A stretch of 64,000 nt of DNA from positions 1 to 64,000 of the forward strand of contig CAMAQD010000003.1 in NCBI GenBank assembly GCA_945860385.1. The letters are read 5' to 3'. Source of the stretch: Flavobacterium psychrophilum (GTDB taxonomy: Bacteria; Bacteroidota; Bacteroidia; Flavobacteriales; Flavobacteriaceae). This document shows positions 49,737 through 58,511 of the stretch, piece after piece. The position numbers and the translations under genes are program-made. The notes under the pieces were generated by a model. The model searched no databases. It saw only the letters and a list, made by a program, of their open reading frames with translations, and had not been told where the DNA came from. The first letter of the stretch is position 1. Each line of letters begins with the position of its first letter.

Positions 49737-49793
49737 AACCATTAAGAAATTTAAGTTTCATTAAGGTTACTATTTTTAATTATCTTAATGGTT
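49737..49793. repeat. 11-bp hairpin repeat (AACCATTAAGA) between argG and argC
   Basis: AACCATTAAGA (49737-49747) and TCTTAATGGTT (49783-49793) form a perfect 11-bp dyad around a loop that contains two more TTAAG-type pieces. Comparable TTAAG/CTTAA elements occur between many flavobacterial genes. It may lower transcription into argC or protect the argG mRNA end. Confidence 0.65.
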
Positions 49794-49812
49794 CAAATAA
49801 AATTTTAAAATT

Positions 49813-50790
49813 ATGATTAGTATCGGAATAATTGGCGGATCTGGTTACACGGCTGGGGAACTTATCAGAATTTTGATGTTTCACCCCAACGCAAAACTTG
49901 ATTTTGTTTACAGCACAACAAATGCCGGAAAACCACTTTCTTTTGCGCATCACGATTTGTTGGGCGATATCGAAATGAATTTTACAGATACGGTGAATCC
50001 CAATGTGGACGTGCTTTTCTTGTGTTTAGGACACGGAAAATCAATTTCATTTTTGGAGAAAAATCAGTTTTCTGATGCAACCAAAATCATCGATTTAGGA
50101 AATGATTTCCGATTGACAAAAGACAAAGACTTTAACGGAAAATCTTTTGTTTACGGTTTGCCGGAATTGAACAAAGCCGACATCAAAAACGCACAATACA
50201 TCGCCAATCCAGGTTGTTTTGCAACGGCTATTCAATTGGCTTTATTGCCATTGGCAGCCAACGGATTATTGAATGACGATGTGCATATCAACGCCACGAC
50301 AGGAAGTACCGGAGCTGGAGTTACACCTTCGGAAACGACACATTTCAGTTGGAGAAACAACAATATGTCGCATTACAAAGCCTTCAATCACCAACATTTG
50401 GGCGAAATCAACCAAACCGTAAATCAATTGCAAGCGGCTTATAAAAACGAATTAATTTTTGTTCCCAACAGAGGGGATTTCCCCAGAGGAATTTTTGCTA
50501 CTCTTTACACAACCATCGACGAAAGTTTGGAAGATGTATTTGCCAAATATCAGGATTTTTACAAAGATCAACCATTCGTAACCGTTACGACTACCGACAT
50601 CAATATGAAACAAGTGGTGCAAACGAACAAATGTATCATCAGTTTAATGAAAAAAGGACGCCGGATTTTGATTACTTCGGTAATCGATAATTTAGCAAAA
50701 GGTGCTTCGGGCCAAGCCATTCAGAATATGAATTTGATGTTTGGATTAGACGAAAGCACGGGATTGCATTTGAAACCAAGCGGATTCTAA
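49813..50790 (+). CDS. argC: N-acyl-gamma-glutamyl-phosphate reductase
   Basis: A 325-residue NADPH-dependent reductase. The N-terminal nucleotide fold is ISIGIIGGSGYTAGELIRIL (2-21). The catalytic cysteine lies in YIANPGCFATAIQLAL and the conserved His in HFSWRNNNMSHYKAFNHQHLGEINQ. It acts on the N-acetyl or N-succinyl phosphate intermediate. Third gene of the cluster, 64 bases before argD; the gap carries a short TTTGTTTAA/TTAAACAAA dyad. Confidence 0.96.
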   Translation: MISIGIIGGSGYTAGELIRILMFHPNAKLDFVYSTTNAGKPLSFAHHDLLGDIEMNFTDTVNPNVDVLFLCLGHGKSISFLEKNQFSDATKIIDLGNDFRLTKDKDFNGKSFVYGLPELNKADIKNAQYIANPGCFATAIQLALLPLAANGLLNDDVHINATTGSTGAGVTPSETTHFSWRNNNMSHYKAFNHQHLGEINQTVNQLQAAYKNELIFVPNRGDFPRGIFATLYTTIDESLEDVFAKYQDFYKDQPFVTVTTTDINMKQVVQTNKCIISLMKKGRRILITSVIDNLAKGASGQAIQNMNLMFGLDESTGLHLKPSGF

Positions 50791-50854
50791 AAATTTGTTT
50801 AAAGTTTCAGGTTTCTAACGAACTTTAAGCTTTAAATCTTAAACAAAAAACAAA

Positions 50855-51991
50855 ATGAACTTATTTGACGTTTATCCTTTATACAATATCACGCCTGTAA
50901 AAGCGCTTGATTGCACGATTATCGACATCAACGGTGTGGAATATCTTGATTTATATGGCGGTCACGGCGTGATTTCCATTGGTCATACCCAACCGGATTA
51001 TGTTGCCAAATTAAAAAACCAGTTGGATAATATTGGGTTTTATTCCAATGCGATACAGAACCCATTGCAAGTGGAACTGGCCGAAAAATTGGGCAAGCTT
51101 TCACATTACGAGGAGTACACCTTGTTTTTGTGCAGTTCTGGTGCTGAAGCCAATGAAAATGCATTGAAGTTAGCCTCTTTCCACAACGGAAAATCACGTG
51201 TAATTTCCTTTGAAAATGCTTTTCACGGAAGAACATCCGCAGCAGTAGCTACAACCGATAACAAAAAAATTGTGGCACCAATCAATGCCCAGCAAGTCGT
51301 TACTTTCTTGCCTTTGAATAACATCGAATTGGTGGAAGCCGAATTAAAAAAAGGCGATGTTACCTGCGTAATTATAGAGGGAATTCAAGGAGTTGGAGGT
51401 TTAGATCAAGGTACCACCGAGTTTTTTCAAGCATTGGAAAAAGTTTGCGAAAAATACGAGACCGTTTTAATTCTGGACGAAGTACAATCTGGTTATGGAA
51501 GAAGTGGGAAGTTTTTTGCACATCAACATCACAATATTAAAGCAGATATTATTTGCCTTGCCAAAGGAATGGGCAATGGTTTCCCGATTGGTGGGATTCT
51601 CATTTCTCCAAAATTCAAAGCCAGTTACGGATTATTAGGAACCACTTTTGGCGGAAGCCATCTCGCTTGTGCTGCCGGAATAGCAGTTTTGGATGTTATG
51701 GAAAAAGAGAAATTAATGGATAACGTGAAAAATATTTACGCCTATTTCCTGGAAGCCATCAAACAAGTTCCCGAAGTGATCAAGGTAAAAGGAAGAGGCT
51801 TAATGCTGGGGGTTGAATTTGATTTTGACGTTTCAGAATTACGCAAAAAGATGATTATCGACAAACATATTTTCACAGGAAGCGCCAACAATAAAAACTT
51901 ATTAAGAATTCTTCCTCCATTGACTATCAAAAAGTCTGATATTGATACCTTTATAGTCGCGTTGAAAGAAGCTTTGGCAGAACTAAAATGA
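50855..51991 (+). CDS. argD: N-acylornithine aminotransferase
   Basis: A 378-residue class III PLP aminotransferase. Visible are the gly-rich DLYGGHGVISIGH, FLCSSGAEANENALKLA, the Asp of ILDEVQSGYGRSGKFFAH and the PLP-lysine in CLAKGMGNGFPIGGI. It converts N-acyl-glutamate semialdehyde to N-acylornithine. Its TGA overlaps the ATG of a 59-codon ORF by two bases (ATGA), so the two are translationally coupled. Confidence 0.96.
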   Translation: MNLFDVYPLYNITPVKALDCTIIDINGVEYLDLYGGHGVISIGHTQPDYVAKLKNQLDNIGFYSNAIQNPLQVELAEKLGKLSHYEEYTLFLCSSGAEANENALKLASFHNGKSRVISFENAFHGRTSAAVATTDNKKIVAPINAQQVVTFLPLNNIELVEAELKKGDVTCVIIEGIQGVGGLDQGTTEFFQALEKVCEKYETVLILDEVQSGYGRSGKFFAHQHHNIKADIICLAKGMGNGFPIGGILISPKFKASYGLLGTTFGGSHLACAAGIAVLDVMEKEKLMDNVKNIYAYFLEAIKQVPEVIKVKGRGLMLGVEFDFDVSELRKKMIIDKHIFTGSANNKNLLRILPPLTIKKSDIDTFIVALKEALAELK

Positions 51992-52167
51992 GTAAAAACA
52001 ATAAAATATTACTAACAATAGGATCAATTATATTCGGTTGGGTTATGGCTGGGTTTGGGTTTACAACCAAATTAGGACATCCAATTAGTTCAATTTGTTT
52101 TATATCAGGTTTTATTTTATTGATTTTTGGTATCGTATTTATGATCATAACTATTAAAGAAAAATGA
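51988..52167 (+). CDS. 59-residue two-helix membrane protein coupled to argD and proA
   Basis: A short gene squeezed between argD and proA. Its ATG (51988-51990) overlaps the argD TGA, and its TGA (52165-52167) overlaps the proA ATG (52164). Both junctions are ATGA, so all three genes are translationally coupled. The product begins MSKNNKILLTIGSIIFGWVM, then AGFGFTTKLGHPISSIC, then FISGFILLIFGIVFMIITIK. It has two strong membrane helices with a short Gly/His-containing loop and a basic C-terminus. I do not recognise the family. The tight embedding argues that it is real and maintained. A regulatory or scaffold role for arginine/proline enzymes, or a small-transporter subunit, are guesses. Confidence 0.8.
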   Translation: MSKNNKILLTIGSIIFGWVMAGFGFTTKLGHPISSICFISGFILLIFGIVFMIITIKEK

Positions 52168-53360
52168 ACACCATATTATCCATAGCAAAAAGAAATGCTG
52201 TTTTAACTAAAATGGCGGAACTTCTGGAACAAGAAAGAACCAGTATTAAAGCAATTAATCAACAGGATTTAAGTAATTATTCTGGCGATGATTTGGCTAT
52301 GGAAAAACGTTTGTTGGTAGATGATTCCAAAATTGACGGAATGATTTTGTCGATGCAACAACTGGCAAGTCAGGAAGATCCTGTTGGTGTGGAACGATTC
52401 AATTTCACCCACGAAAACGGTCTGAAAATTACCAACAAAACAGCGGCTTTTGGAACAATAATGATTATTTATGAATCCAGACCTGACGTAACGGTTGAAG
52501 CCGGGGGAATTGCATTCAAATCGGGTAACAAAATCTTGTTGAAAGGCGGTAAAGAATCTTTATTGTCGAATTTGAAAATTGTTTCCCTTTGGCATCAAGC
52601 ATTGGAAGAAAACGATATTTCTAAAGATTGGGTTGAATATTTGAATTATAATCGGGAGGAAACTCAGGCTTTTTTAGAAAATCCAACACAGAAAGTAGAT
52701 TTAATCGTACCTCGTGGTGGAGAACAATTGATAGCTTTTACCAAAAAACACGCTACTTGTCCTGTGATTGTCAGCGGTCGAGGAAATAATTTCGTTTATG
52801 TAAACAAGGAAGCTGATTTAAAAAAAGCTTTGGACATTATTATCAACGGAAAAACAACAAATATTGGTGTCTGCAATGCTTTAGATAAAGTTTTGATTGA
52901 TTCCAATTTAGAAAACTGGGAAGATTTTGCAACTGATTTGGTTGCTGCATTAAAGAAATATAAGGTTGAAGTTTTGGGAGACAAACGCTTTTCAAAAGCA
53001 ACAAATGTTCCTCAAATTGAATCAGATTTGATTTGGTATGAAGAGTTTTTAAATTATAAAATTGTTATTGGAATTGTGGATTCCAACGAAGAAGCGGTTG
53101 CCAAAATCAACAAATATTGCGGCGGACATTCAGCTTCCATAATCACGACTAATGATACAGTTGCCCAAAAATTTATGGAGCAAGTAGATTGTGCGGCGGT
53201 TTATCAAAACGCTTCCACTCGATTTACAGATGGCGGTCAATTTGGTTTAGGCGGAGAATTGGCGATAAGCACGGACAAATTGCACCAACGTGGTCCAATA
53301 GGATTGCAGCATTTAGTTACTAATAAATGGTATATTTACGGAAATGGACAAATCAGGTAA
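52164..53360 (+). CDS. proA: glutamate-5-semialdehyde dehydrogenase
   Basis: A 398-residue ALDH-superfamily enzyme (gamma-glutamyl phosphate to glutamate semialdehyde, NADPH). Key blocks are IYESRPDVTVEAGGIAFKSGNKILLKGGKE, LIVPRGGEQLIAF and the catalytic Cys in NIGVCNALDKVL, with ASTRFTDGGQFGLGGELAISTDKLHQRGP near the end. Proline enzymes within an arginine cluster share the glutamyl-phosphate chemistry and the metabolite pool. Overlaps proB by 17 bases. Confidence 0.96.
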   Translation: MNTILSIAKRNAVLTKMAELLEQERTSIKAINQQDLSNYSGDDLAMEKRLLVDDSKIDGMILSMQQLASQEDPVGVERFNFTHENGLKITNKTAAFGTIMIIYESRPDVTVEAGGIAFKSGNKILLKGGKESLLSNLKIVSLWHQALEENDISKDWVEYLNYNREETQAFLENPTQKVDLIVPRGGEQLIAFTKKHATCPVIVSGRGNNFVYVNKEADLKKALDIIINGKTTNIGVCNALDKVLIDSNLENWEDFATDLVAALKKYKVEVLGDKRFSKATNVPQIESDLIWYEEFLNYKIVIGIVDSNEEAVAKINKYCGGHSASIITTNDTVAQKFMEQVDCAAVYQNASTRFTDGGQFGLGGELAISTDKLHQRGPIGLQHLVTNKWYIYGNGQIR

Positions 53361-54114
53361 AAAAAGAATATTATTAAAGTTAGGAAGCAACACGCTCACC
53401 AAAGAAACCGATCATATTTCGAGAGGAAAGATTGAGGATATTGGAATGCAGATTGCCGCTTTACAAGACGAATACGAGTTTATAATCGTAAGTTCTGGTG
53501 CCATTGCTGCCGCAAAACAGTTTGTAAAACTAGACAATCACGACAAGGATGTCTTCGTAAAACAAGCCTTGGCTTCTATTGGCCAGCCTCATTTGATGCG
53601 GATTTATCACGAAAATTTTAGCGATTTAGGCTTGCATACTTCGCAATGTTTGCTTTCGTATTCTGATTTCGAAAAAAAACAAACCAAAGTCAACATCGTC
53701 AACACGATAAATGTATTGGTCAAAAATAGTTATATTCCAATTATTAATGAAAATGATACCGTTGCTACGGATGAAATCAAGTTTGGTGACAACGATAAAT
53801 TAGCAGCATTAACAGCCGTTTTGTTGAATGTTGATATTCTGATAATTGCAACTAACACCAACGGAATTTACACCAAAGCATCTTTAAAAGACGAATTTCC
53901 TAAAACTATAGAACTAGTTACAGACTTAGACCTTTTACAAAAAGAAATTGGTGATTCGAAATCGTCTCACGGAACGGGTGGAATGCAGTCTAAAATTGAA
54001 GCTTCAGCAATTGCCAAAGCAGCGAATATCGAAACCTGGATTATCAACGGCTTGGAAGATAATTTTATTTTGAAAGGGTTGAAAAACGAGATAGCATTTA
54101 CAAAAATTATATAA
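53344..54114 (+). CDS. proB: glutamate 5-kinase, short form without PUA domain
   Basis: A 256-residue amino-acid kinase. GSNTLT, VSSGAIAAAKQF, NENDTVATDEIKFGDNDKLAALTAVLL and GTGGMQSKIEASAIA are present. It ends after the kinase domain, so the C-terminal PUA domain of the E. coli enzyme (367 residues) is missing; this short form is usual in Bacteroidota. The ATG lies inside the end of proA, coupling the two. Only 2 bases separate the stop from the carbamoyltransferase ATG. Confidence 0.94.
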   Translation: MDKSGKKRILLKLGSNTLTKETDHISRGKIEDIGMQIAALQDEYEFIIVSSGAIAAAKQFVKLDNHDKDVFVKQALASIGQPHLMRIYHENFSDLGLHTSQCLLSYSDFEKKQTKVNIVNTINVLVKNSYIPIINENDTVATDEIKFGDNDKLAALTAVLLNVDILIIATNTNGIYTKASLKDEFPKTIELVTDLDLLQKEIGDSKSSHGTGGMQSKIEASAIAKAANIETWIINGLEDNFILKGLKNEIAFTKII

Positions 54115-54116
54115 CA

Positions 54117-55067
54117 ATGAACTTTATTTCCATACAAAACATAGATTCACTCGAAAATTGGGTGAAACAAGCGCTAAAAATTAAAAAGAATCCGCTTAAA
54201 AATAAAAAATTAGGCAAGAACAAAACACTGGTAATGTTGTTCTTTAATTCTAGTTTGAGAACGCGTTTGAGTACCCAAAAAGCAGCCTTGAATTTAGGAA
54301 TGAACGTGATGGTGATGAACTTTGGCAGCGAAGGCTGGACACTCGAATATGAAGATGGAGCGATTATGGATCAAGGTGCTTCGGAACATATCAAAGAAGC
54401 GGCTGCAGTGGTTTCACAATACGCAGACATCATTGCCATCAGAGCTTTCGCAGGCTTGGTGGACAAAGAAAAAGACAATGCCGAGATAGTAATTTCTGGC
54501 TTTTTGAAATATGCTACTGTGCCTATTGTCAATATGGAAAGCGCTACGGGACATCCGTTGCAATCCCTTGCCGATGCAATAACGATGGCTGAACACAAAA
54601 CCGAACACAGACCAAAAGTGGTGCTAACTTGGGCGCCACATCCCAGAGCTTTGCCTCAGGCAGTTCCAAATTCTTTTGTAGAAATGATGCAAAAACAAAC
54701 TGAAATGGACTTTGTAATTACGCATCCAAAAGGCTACGAACTAAATCCAGAAATCACCAAAGATTCGAAAATTGAATACGATCAGAATAAAGCTTTCGAA
54801 AATGCCGATTTCATCTATGCCAAAAACTGGAGTAATTACAAAGAATACGGAAAAATCACAAATTCCGATCCGAATTGGACAGTAACTGCCGATAAAATGA
54901 AACTGAGCAATAATGCTAAATTTATGCACTGTCTGCCAGTTCGTAGAAATGTAATTGTTTCGGATGCAGTGATTGATAGTGAAAATTCAATTGTTATCGA
55001 ACAAGCGAATAACAGAACCTATTCAGCTCAATTAGTGTTGCAGAAGATTTTAGAAAACAGAAAATAG
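54117..55067 (+). CDS. argF': N-acylornithine carbamoyltransferase, probably succinyl-specific
   Basis: A 316-residue transcarbamylase. Carbamoyl-phosphate binding is FFNSSLRTRLSTQKA (residues 42-56, S-x-R-T), plus HCLPVRRNV (the HCLP motif). The overall type is that of the N-acetylornithine (Xanthomonas) and N-succinylornithine (Bacteroides) enzymes, not ordinary ornithine carbamoyltransferase. At the specificity site, the Glu of the acetyl enzymes and Pro of the succinyl enzyme align to Ser89 (MDQGASEHI). Published mutants report that Glu to Ser, Pro, Ala or Val at this position turns the acetyl enzyme into a succinyl one. I read the alignment by eye, so succinyl specificity is likely but not certain. 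Confidence 0.93.
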   Translation: MNFISIQNIDSLENWVKQALKIKKNPLKNKKLGKNKTLVMLFFNSSLRTRLSTQKAALNLGMNVMVMNFGSEGWTLEYEDGAIMDQGASEHIKEAAAVVSQYADIIAIRAFAGLVDKEKDNAEIVISGFLKYATVPIVNMESATGHPLQSLADAITMAEHKTEHRPKVVLTWAPHPRALPQAVPNSFVEMMQKQTEMDFVITHPKGYELNPEITKDSKIEYDQNKAFENADFIYAKNWSNYKEYGKITNSDPNWTVTADKMKLSNNAKFMHCLPVRRNVIVSDAVIDSENSIVIEQANNRTYSAQLVLQKILENRK

Positions 55068-55121
55068 ATGCTACAAGATTTGACAACTTTTGGAAAGTTG
55101 ACAAATCTAAATAAAAGGAAA

Positions 55122-55907
55122 ATGGAAAATAAGAAACCTCTATCCATCATCAAAATTGGTGGAAACATCATAGACAATCCAGCGGAATTGTCACAATTCT
55201 TGGCCGATTTTTCTAAAATTGAAGGCAACAAAATTCTCGTTCACGGTGGCGGAAAATCGGCTACCAAAATGGCGCAAAGCATTGGTTTAACTCCGCACAT
55301 GATTGATGGACGAAGAATTACGGATCAATCAATGTTGGATGTTGTCGTGATGATTTATGCTGGCGAAATCAACAAAAATATTGTGGCTCAATTGCAGGCC
55401 AATAACACCAATGCAATGGGGTTTTCGGGAGCCGACGGCAACTTGATCCAATCTACCAAAAGAAACCATCCAACTATTGATTACGGTTTTGTGGGCGACA
55501 TACAAAAAGTGAATACTCCTTTGTTGGAAACTTTAATCAATAGTGGAATTATTCCTGTTTTCTGTGCCATCACGCACGATAAAAAAGGTCAATTATTGAA
55601 TACCAATGCAGATACTATAGCCAGTGAATTGGCTATTGCTGCTTCGGAAGTTTTTGAAGTAACCTTGAACTATTGCTTCGAAAAAGCGGGCGTCCTGACG
55701 GATGTTGATGATGAAAATTCAGTAATCGAACAAATAAATGCTGCTCGATACGGAAAATTAAAAGAAGAAGGCGCAATTCATTCCGGAATGATTCCTAAAT
55801 TGGACAACTGCTTTAATAGCTTGTCTAAAGGAGTAAAAAAAATACGAATTGGTCATCACAGCATGTTACAAAATAAGGCTTCATTGCATACTACAATAAC
55901 TTTATGA
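55122..55907 (+). CDS. argB: N-acylglutamate kinase
   Basis: A 261-residue amino-acid kinase (N-acylglutamate to its 5-phosphate). IIKIGGNIIDN, LVHGGGKSATKMA (the glycine-rich ATP loop) and DTIASELAIAASEVF with ADTIA are present, and the C-terminus ends normally. I use ATG 55122 (MENKKPLSIIK), preceded by AAAAGG; the frame is open upstream to ATG 55068, but that would add an 18-residue stretch with no counterpart in the family. The downstream gene overlaps by 4 bases. Confidence 0.95.
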   Translation: MENKKPLSIIKIGGNIIDNPAELSQFLADFSKIEGNKILVHGGGKSATKMAQSIGLTPHMIDGRRITDQSMLDVVVMIYAGEINKNIVAQLQANNTNAMGFSGADGNLIQSTKRNHPTIDYGFVGDIQKVNTPLLETLINSGIIPVFCAITHDKKGQLLNTNADTIASELAIAASEVFEVTLNYCFEKAGVLTDVDDENSVIEQINAARYGKLKEEGAIHSGMIPKLDNCFNSLSKGVKKIRIGHHSMLQNKASLHTTITL

Positions 55908-56977
55908 AAAACATAGAAACCCTAACTCGAGAAGCCATCGCGCTATTAAAATCACTGATTGAAACTCCTTCCTTTTCGAGTGAAGAAGAGCAAACCGCGC
56001 TTTTAATCGAAAATTGGTTTACACAAAATAACATTCCGTTCGAAAGGGAAAATAATAATGTTTGGGCTTTCAATCAACATTTTGATAAATCCAAACCGAC
56101 GCTTTTACTCAATTCACATCACGATACCGTAAAACCCAACCAAGGTTATACGAAAAATCCGTTTGAAGTGATTGTCGAAGATGGAAAGTTATTTGGACTC
56201 GGAAGTAATGATGCAGGCGGAGCTTTGGTGTCGTTAATGGCAACATTTACTCATTTTTATGCCGTTGAAAATTTGCCATACAATATCGTAATGGTCGCTT
56301 CTGCCGAAGAGGAAAACAGTGGGAAAAACGGCTTAAATAGTGTTTTAAAACATTTACCAGAATTGGATTGCGCCATAGTTGGTGAACCCACCTTAATGCA
56401 ATTGGCTATAGCCGAAAAAGGATTATTGGTACTGGATGTTATCATAAAAGGCACGGCAAGTCACGCCGCACATAACAATCCCGACAATCCCATCTACATT
56501 GCAATGCCCGTAATTGAATGGTTCAAAACCTATCAATTCGAGAAAATATCTGAGGTTTTAGGTCCAGTAAAAATGACCGTAACCCAAATTTCCGCAGGAA
56601 AACAACATAATGTAGTGCCAGCTGAATGCCATTTGGTAATCGACATTCGAGTGAATGATTGTTATAATAATACTGAAATTCTAGAAACGGTAAGAGCAAA
56701 CGTAAATGCCGAAGTTACACCGCGTTCAATGCACTTGAATGCTTCATCTATTCCTGTTTCGCAAGGACTGGTTCAAGCCGGAATCGCTTTGGGAAGAACA
56801 ACATACGGCTCGCCTACGCTTTCGGATCAGTCGGTTTTGAGTTGTAAGTCTTTAAAAATGGGACCTGGCGAAACCCTCCGATCCCATTCGGCAGACGAAT
56901 TTATATATGTAAACGAAATAGAAGAAGGAATTCAATTGTATATCAGAATACTGACGGATTTTTTTACTAATAATTAG
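55904..56977 (+). CDS. argE: N-acylornithine/N-acylcitrulline deacylase (M20 family)
   Basis: A 357-residue M20 zinc peptidase. Metal and catalytic residues are seen in LLNSHHDTVKP, LGSNDAGGALV and ASAEEENSGKNG, with a dimerisation lid domain (residues about 175-280). In a pathway where carbamoylation precedes deacylation, the substrate should be N-acylcitrulline, giving citrulline for argG. The ATG overlaps argB by 4 bases (ATGA). Downstream lies a dispersed-repeat cluster before argH. Confidence 0.93.
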   Translation: MKNIETLTREAIALLKSLIETPSFSSEEEQTALLIENWFTQNNIPFERENNNVWAFNQHFDKSKPTLLLNSHHDTVKPNQGYTKNPFEVIVEDGKLFGLGSNDAGGALVSLMATFTHFYAVENLPYNIVMVASAEEENSGKNGLNSVLKHLPELDCAIVGEPTLMQLAIAEKGLLVLDVIIKGTASHAAHNNPDNPIYIAMPVIEWFKTYQFEKISEVLGPVKMTVTQISAGKQHNVVPAECHLVIDIRVNDCYNNTEILETVRANVNAEVTPRSMHLNASSIPVSQGLVQAGIALGRTTYGSPTLSDQSVLSCKSLKMGPGETLRSHSADEFIYVNEIEEGIQLYIRILTDFFTNN

Positions 56978-57049
56978 GAGCTGTTTCCCGCTATCCGTTG
57001 CAATCCACGCAAAAAAGCGTGGGATTTTCACTGCTATCGGGGCTAGGGC
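56977..57049. repeat. dispersed Flavobacterium hairpin element between argE and argH
   Basis: Contains CCCGCTATCCGTTGCAATCC and ends in CTATCGGGGCTAGGG, the conserved ends of an intergenic repeat I recognise from Flavobacterium genomes. The core is the hairpin CCACGC (57005-57010) with GCGTGG (57017-57022), extended by AATCC/GGATT, and an outer CCCG (56987-56990) with CGGG (57038-57041). The ends are constant and the inner stem varies between copies in these genomes. Likely a REP-like element. Confidence 0.75.
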
Positions 57050-57082
57050 ATTTGGGAGACAAAAAATTAAAAATACTTAGAG

Positions 57083-57120
57083 CTTCGTGAATCTTTGAGT
57101 ACACTTTGTGAATCTTTGCG
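57083..57120. repeat. two-copy 21-nt tandem repeat before argH
   Basis: CTTCGTGAATCTTTGAG (57083-57099) and CTTTGTGAATCTTTGCG (57104-57120), 15 of 17 identical, with a 21-nt period. Strings of this kind precede many genes in this genus. The second copy sits 17 bases before the argH ATG and may hold part of the leader. Confidence 0.7.
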
Positions 57121-57137
57121 AAATAAAAAATAAACCT

Positions 57138-58418
57138 ATGAAACTTTGGGAAAAAGGAATACCAACAGATAAACAAATAGAACATTTCACCGTTGGAAAC
57201 GACCGTGAATTAGACTTGGTTCTCGCCAAATACGATGCTTTAGGTTCTATCGCTCACGCTAAAATGTTGAATCAAATTGGGCTTTTGACAGAAGAAGAAA
57301 CCGATTCTTTGGTTTTGGCTTTAGAAGACATCATCACCGAAGCGGAAAAAGGCGAATTCGAAATCGAAGACAGTTTTGAAGACGTACATTCTAAAATCGA
57401 GTATCTGTTAACGGAAAAATTAGGCGATGCCGGAAAGAAAATCCACACCGCGCGTTCCCGTAATGACCAAGTTTTGGTGGATGTGAATTTGTATCTAAAA
57501 GACGTGGTAACCGAATTCAAATCACAAGTAAAAACCTTGTTCGATTTGTTGATGGAATCTGCCGAAAAACACCAAAACGTGTTGTTGCCCGGTTACACAC
57601 ATTTGCAAATAGCGATGCCGTCTTCTTTCGGAATGTGGTTTTCCGCCTACGCCGAAACCCTAATTGACGACATCACGATGTTAAACGCCGCCTTGAAAAT
57701 CGTAAACCAAAACCCATTGGGTTCCGCAGCAGGTTACGGAAGCTCCTTCCCTATCAACCGCACATTTACCACTCAGGAATTAGGGTTTGAAACCTTAAAA
57801 TTCAATTCGGTAGCCGCACAAATGAGCCGTGGAAAATCAGAGAAAACAGTGGCGTTCGCAATGAGTAGCGTGGCTGCAACCTTAGCAAAATTCTCGATGG
57901 ATGTTTGTTTGTATATGAGTCAGAATTTTGACTTTATCACTTTGCCAGCTCATTTAACGACAGGTTCCAGCATTATGCCACATAAAAAAAACCCGGATGT
58001 TTTCGAGTTGATTCGTGGAAAATGCAATAAGATTCAAGCCTTGCCTTATGAAATCACCTTAATCACAAACAACTTGCCAAGCGGTTATCATAGAGATTTA
58101 CAATTATTGAAAGAAGGATTGTTTCCTGCCATTCAAAACCTGAAAGCCTGTTTGGATATTGCCATTTTCTCTATCAAGGACATCAAAGTAAAAGATAATA
58201 TTCTGGCTGATAAAAAATACGATTATCTATTTACGGTGGATACTTTAAATGAAATGGTTGTGGCAGGAATGCCTTTTAGAGATGCTTACAAAGCCGTTGC
58301 AGAACAACTGGAAAACGGTACTTTCCAATCGCCAAAAACTACCAAACACACCCACGAAGGAAGTATCAACAACCTTTGTTTGGAGGAAATTGCAGCAAAA
58401 ATGAAATTGGCTTTTTAA
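57138..58418 (+). CDS. argH: argininosuccinate lyase
   Basis: A 426-residue member of the fumarase/aspartase superfamily that splits argininosuccinate into arginine and fumarate. The signature loop is GSSIMPHKKNPDVFELIRGK, with the catalytic Ser in TTGSSIM; HTARSRNDQVLVDVNLYL and LLPGYTHLQIAMP are other landmarks. I use ATG 57138 (MKLWEKGIPTDKQI); the frame opens ten codons earlier inside the tandem repeat. It is last in the cluster, with a hairpin at 58438 ending the transcript. Confidence 0.96.
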   Translation: MKLWEKGIPTDKQIEHFTVGNDRELDLVLAKYDALGSIAHAKMLNQIGLLTEEETDSLVLALEDIITEAEKGEFEIEDSFEDVHSKIEYLLTEKLGDAGKKIHTARSRNDQVLVDVNLYLKDVVTEFKSQVKTLFDLLMESAEKHQNVLLPGYTHLQIAMPSSFGMWFSAYAETLIDDITMLNAALKIVNQNPLGSAAGYGSSFPINRTFTTQELGFETLKFNSVAAQMSRGKSEKTVAFAMSSVAATLAKFSMDVCLYMSQNFDFITLPAHLTTGSSIMPHKKNPDVFELIRGKCNKIQALPYEITLITNNLPSGYHRDLQLLKEGLFPAIQNLKACLDIAIFSIKDIKVKDNILADKKYDYLFTVDTLNEMVVAGMPFRDAYKAVAEQLENGTFQSPKTTKHTHEGSINNLCLEEIAAKMKLAF

Positions 58419-58437
58419 CTTTTTTAAAGCAAAAAAA

Positions 58438-58495
58438 TAAACCGAAAATTCGCAAATTAGATTTGAATCTTTAATTTTCGAATTTGCGGTTTTTA
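58438..58495. terminator. terminator between argH and the convergent lipoprotein gene
   Basis: AAACCG ... CGGTTT bracket two nested complementary pairs, CGAAAATT/AATTTTCG and CGCAAATT/AATTTGCG, with T-runs at the right end. The alternatives are mutually exclusive, but either gives a stable stem. Confidence 0.75.
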
Positions 58496-58511
58496 CAATA
58501 AGGCATTTAAC

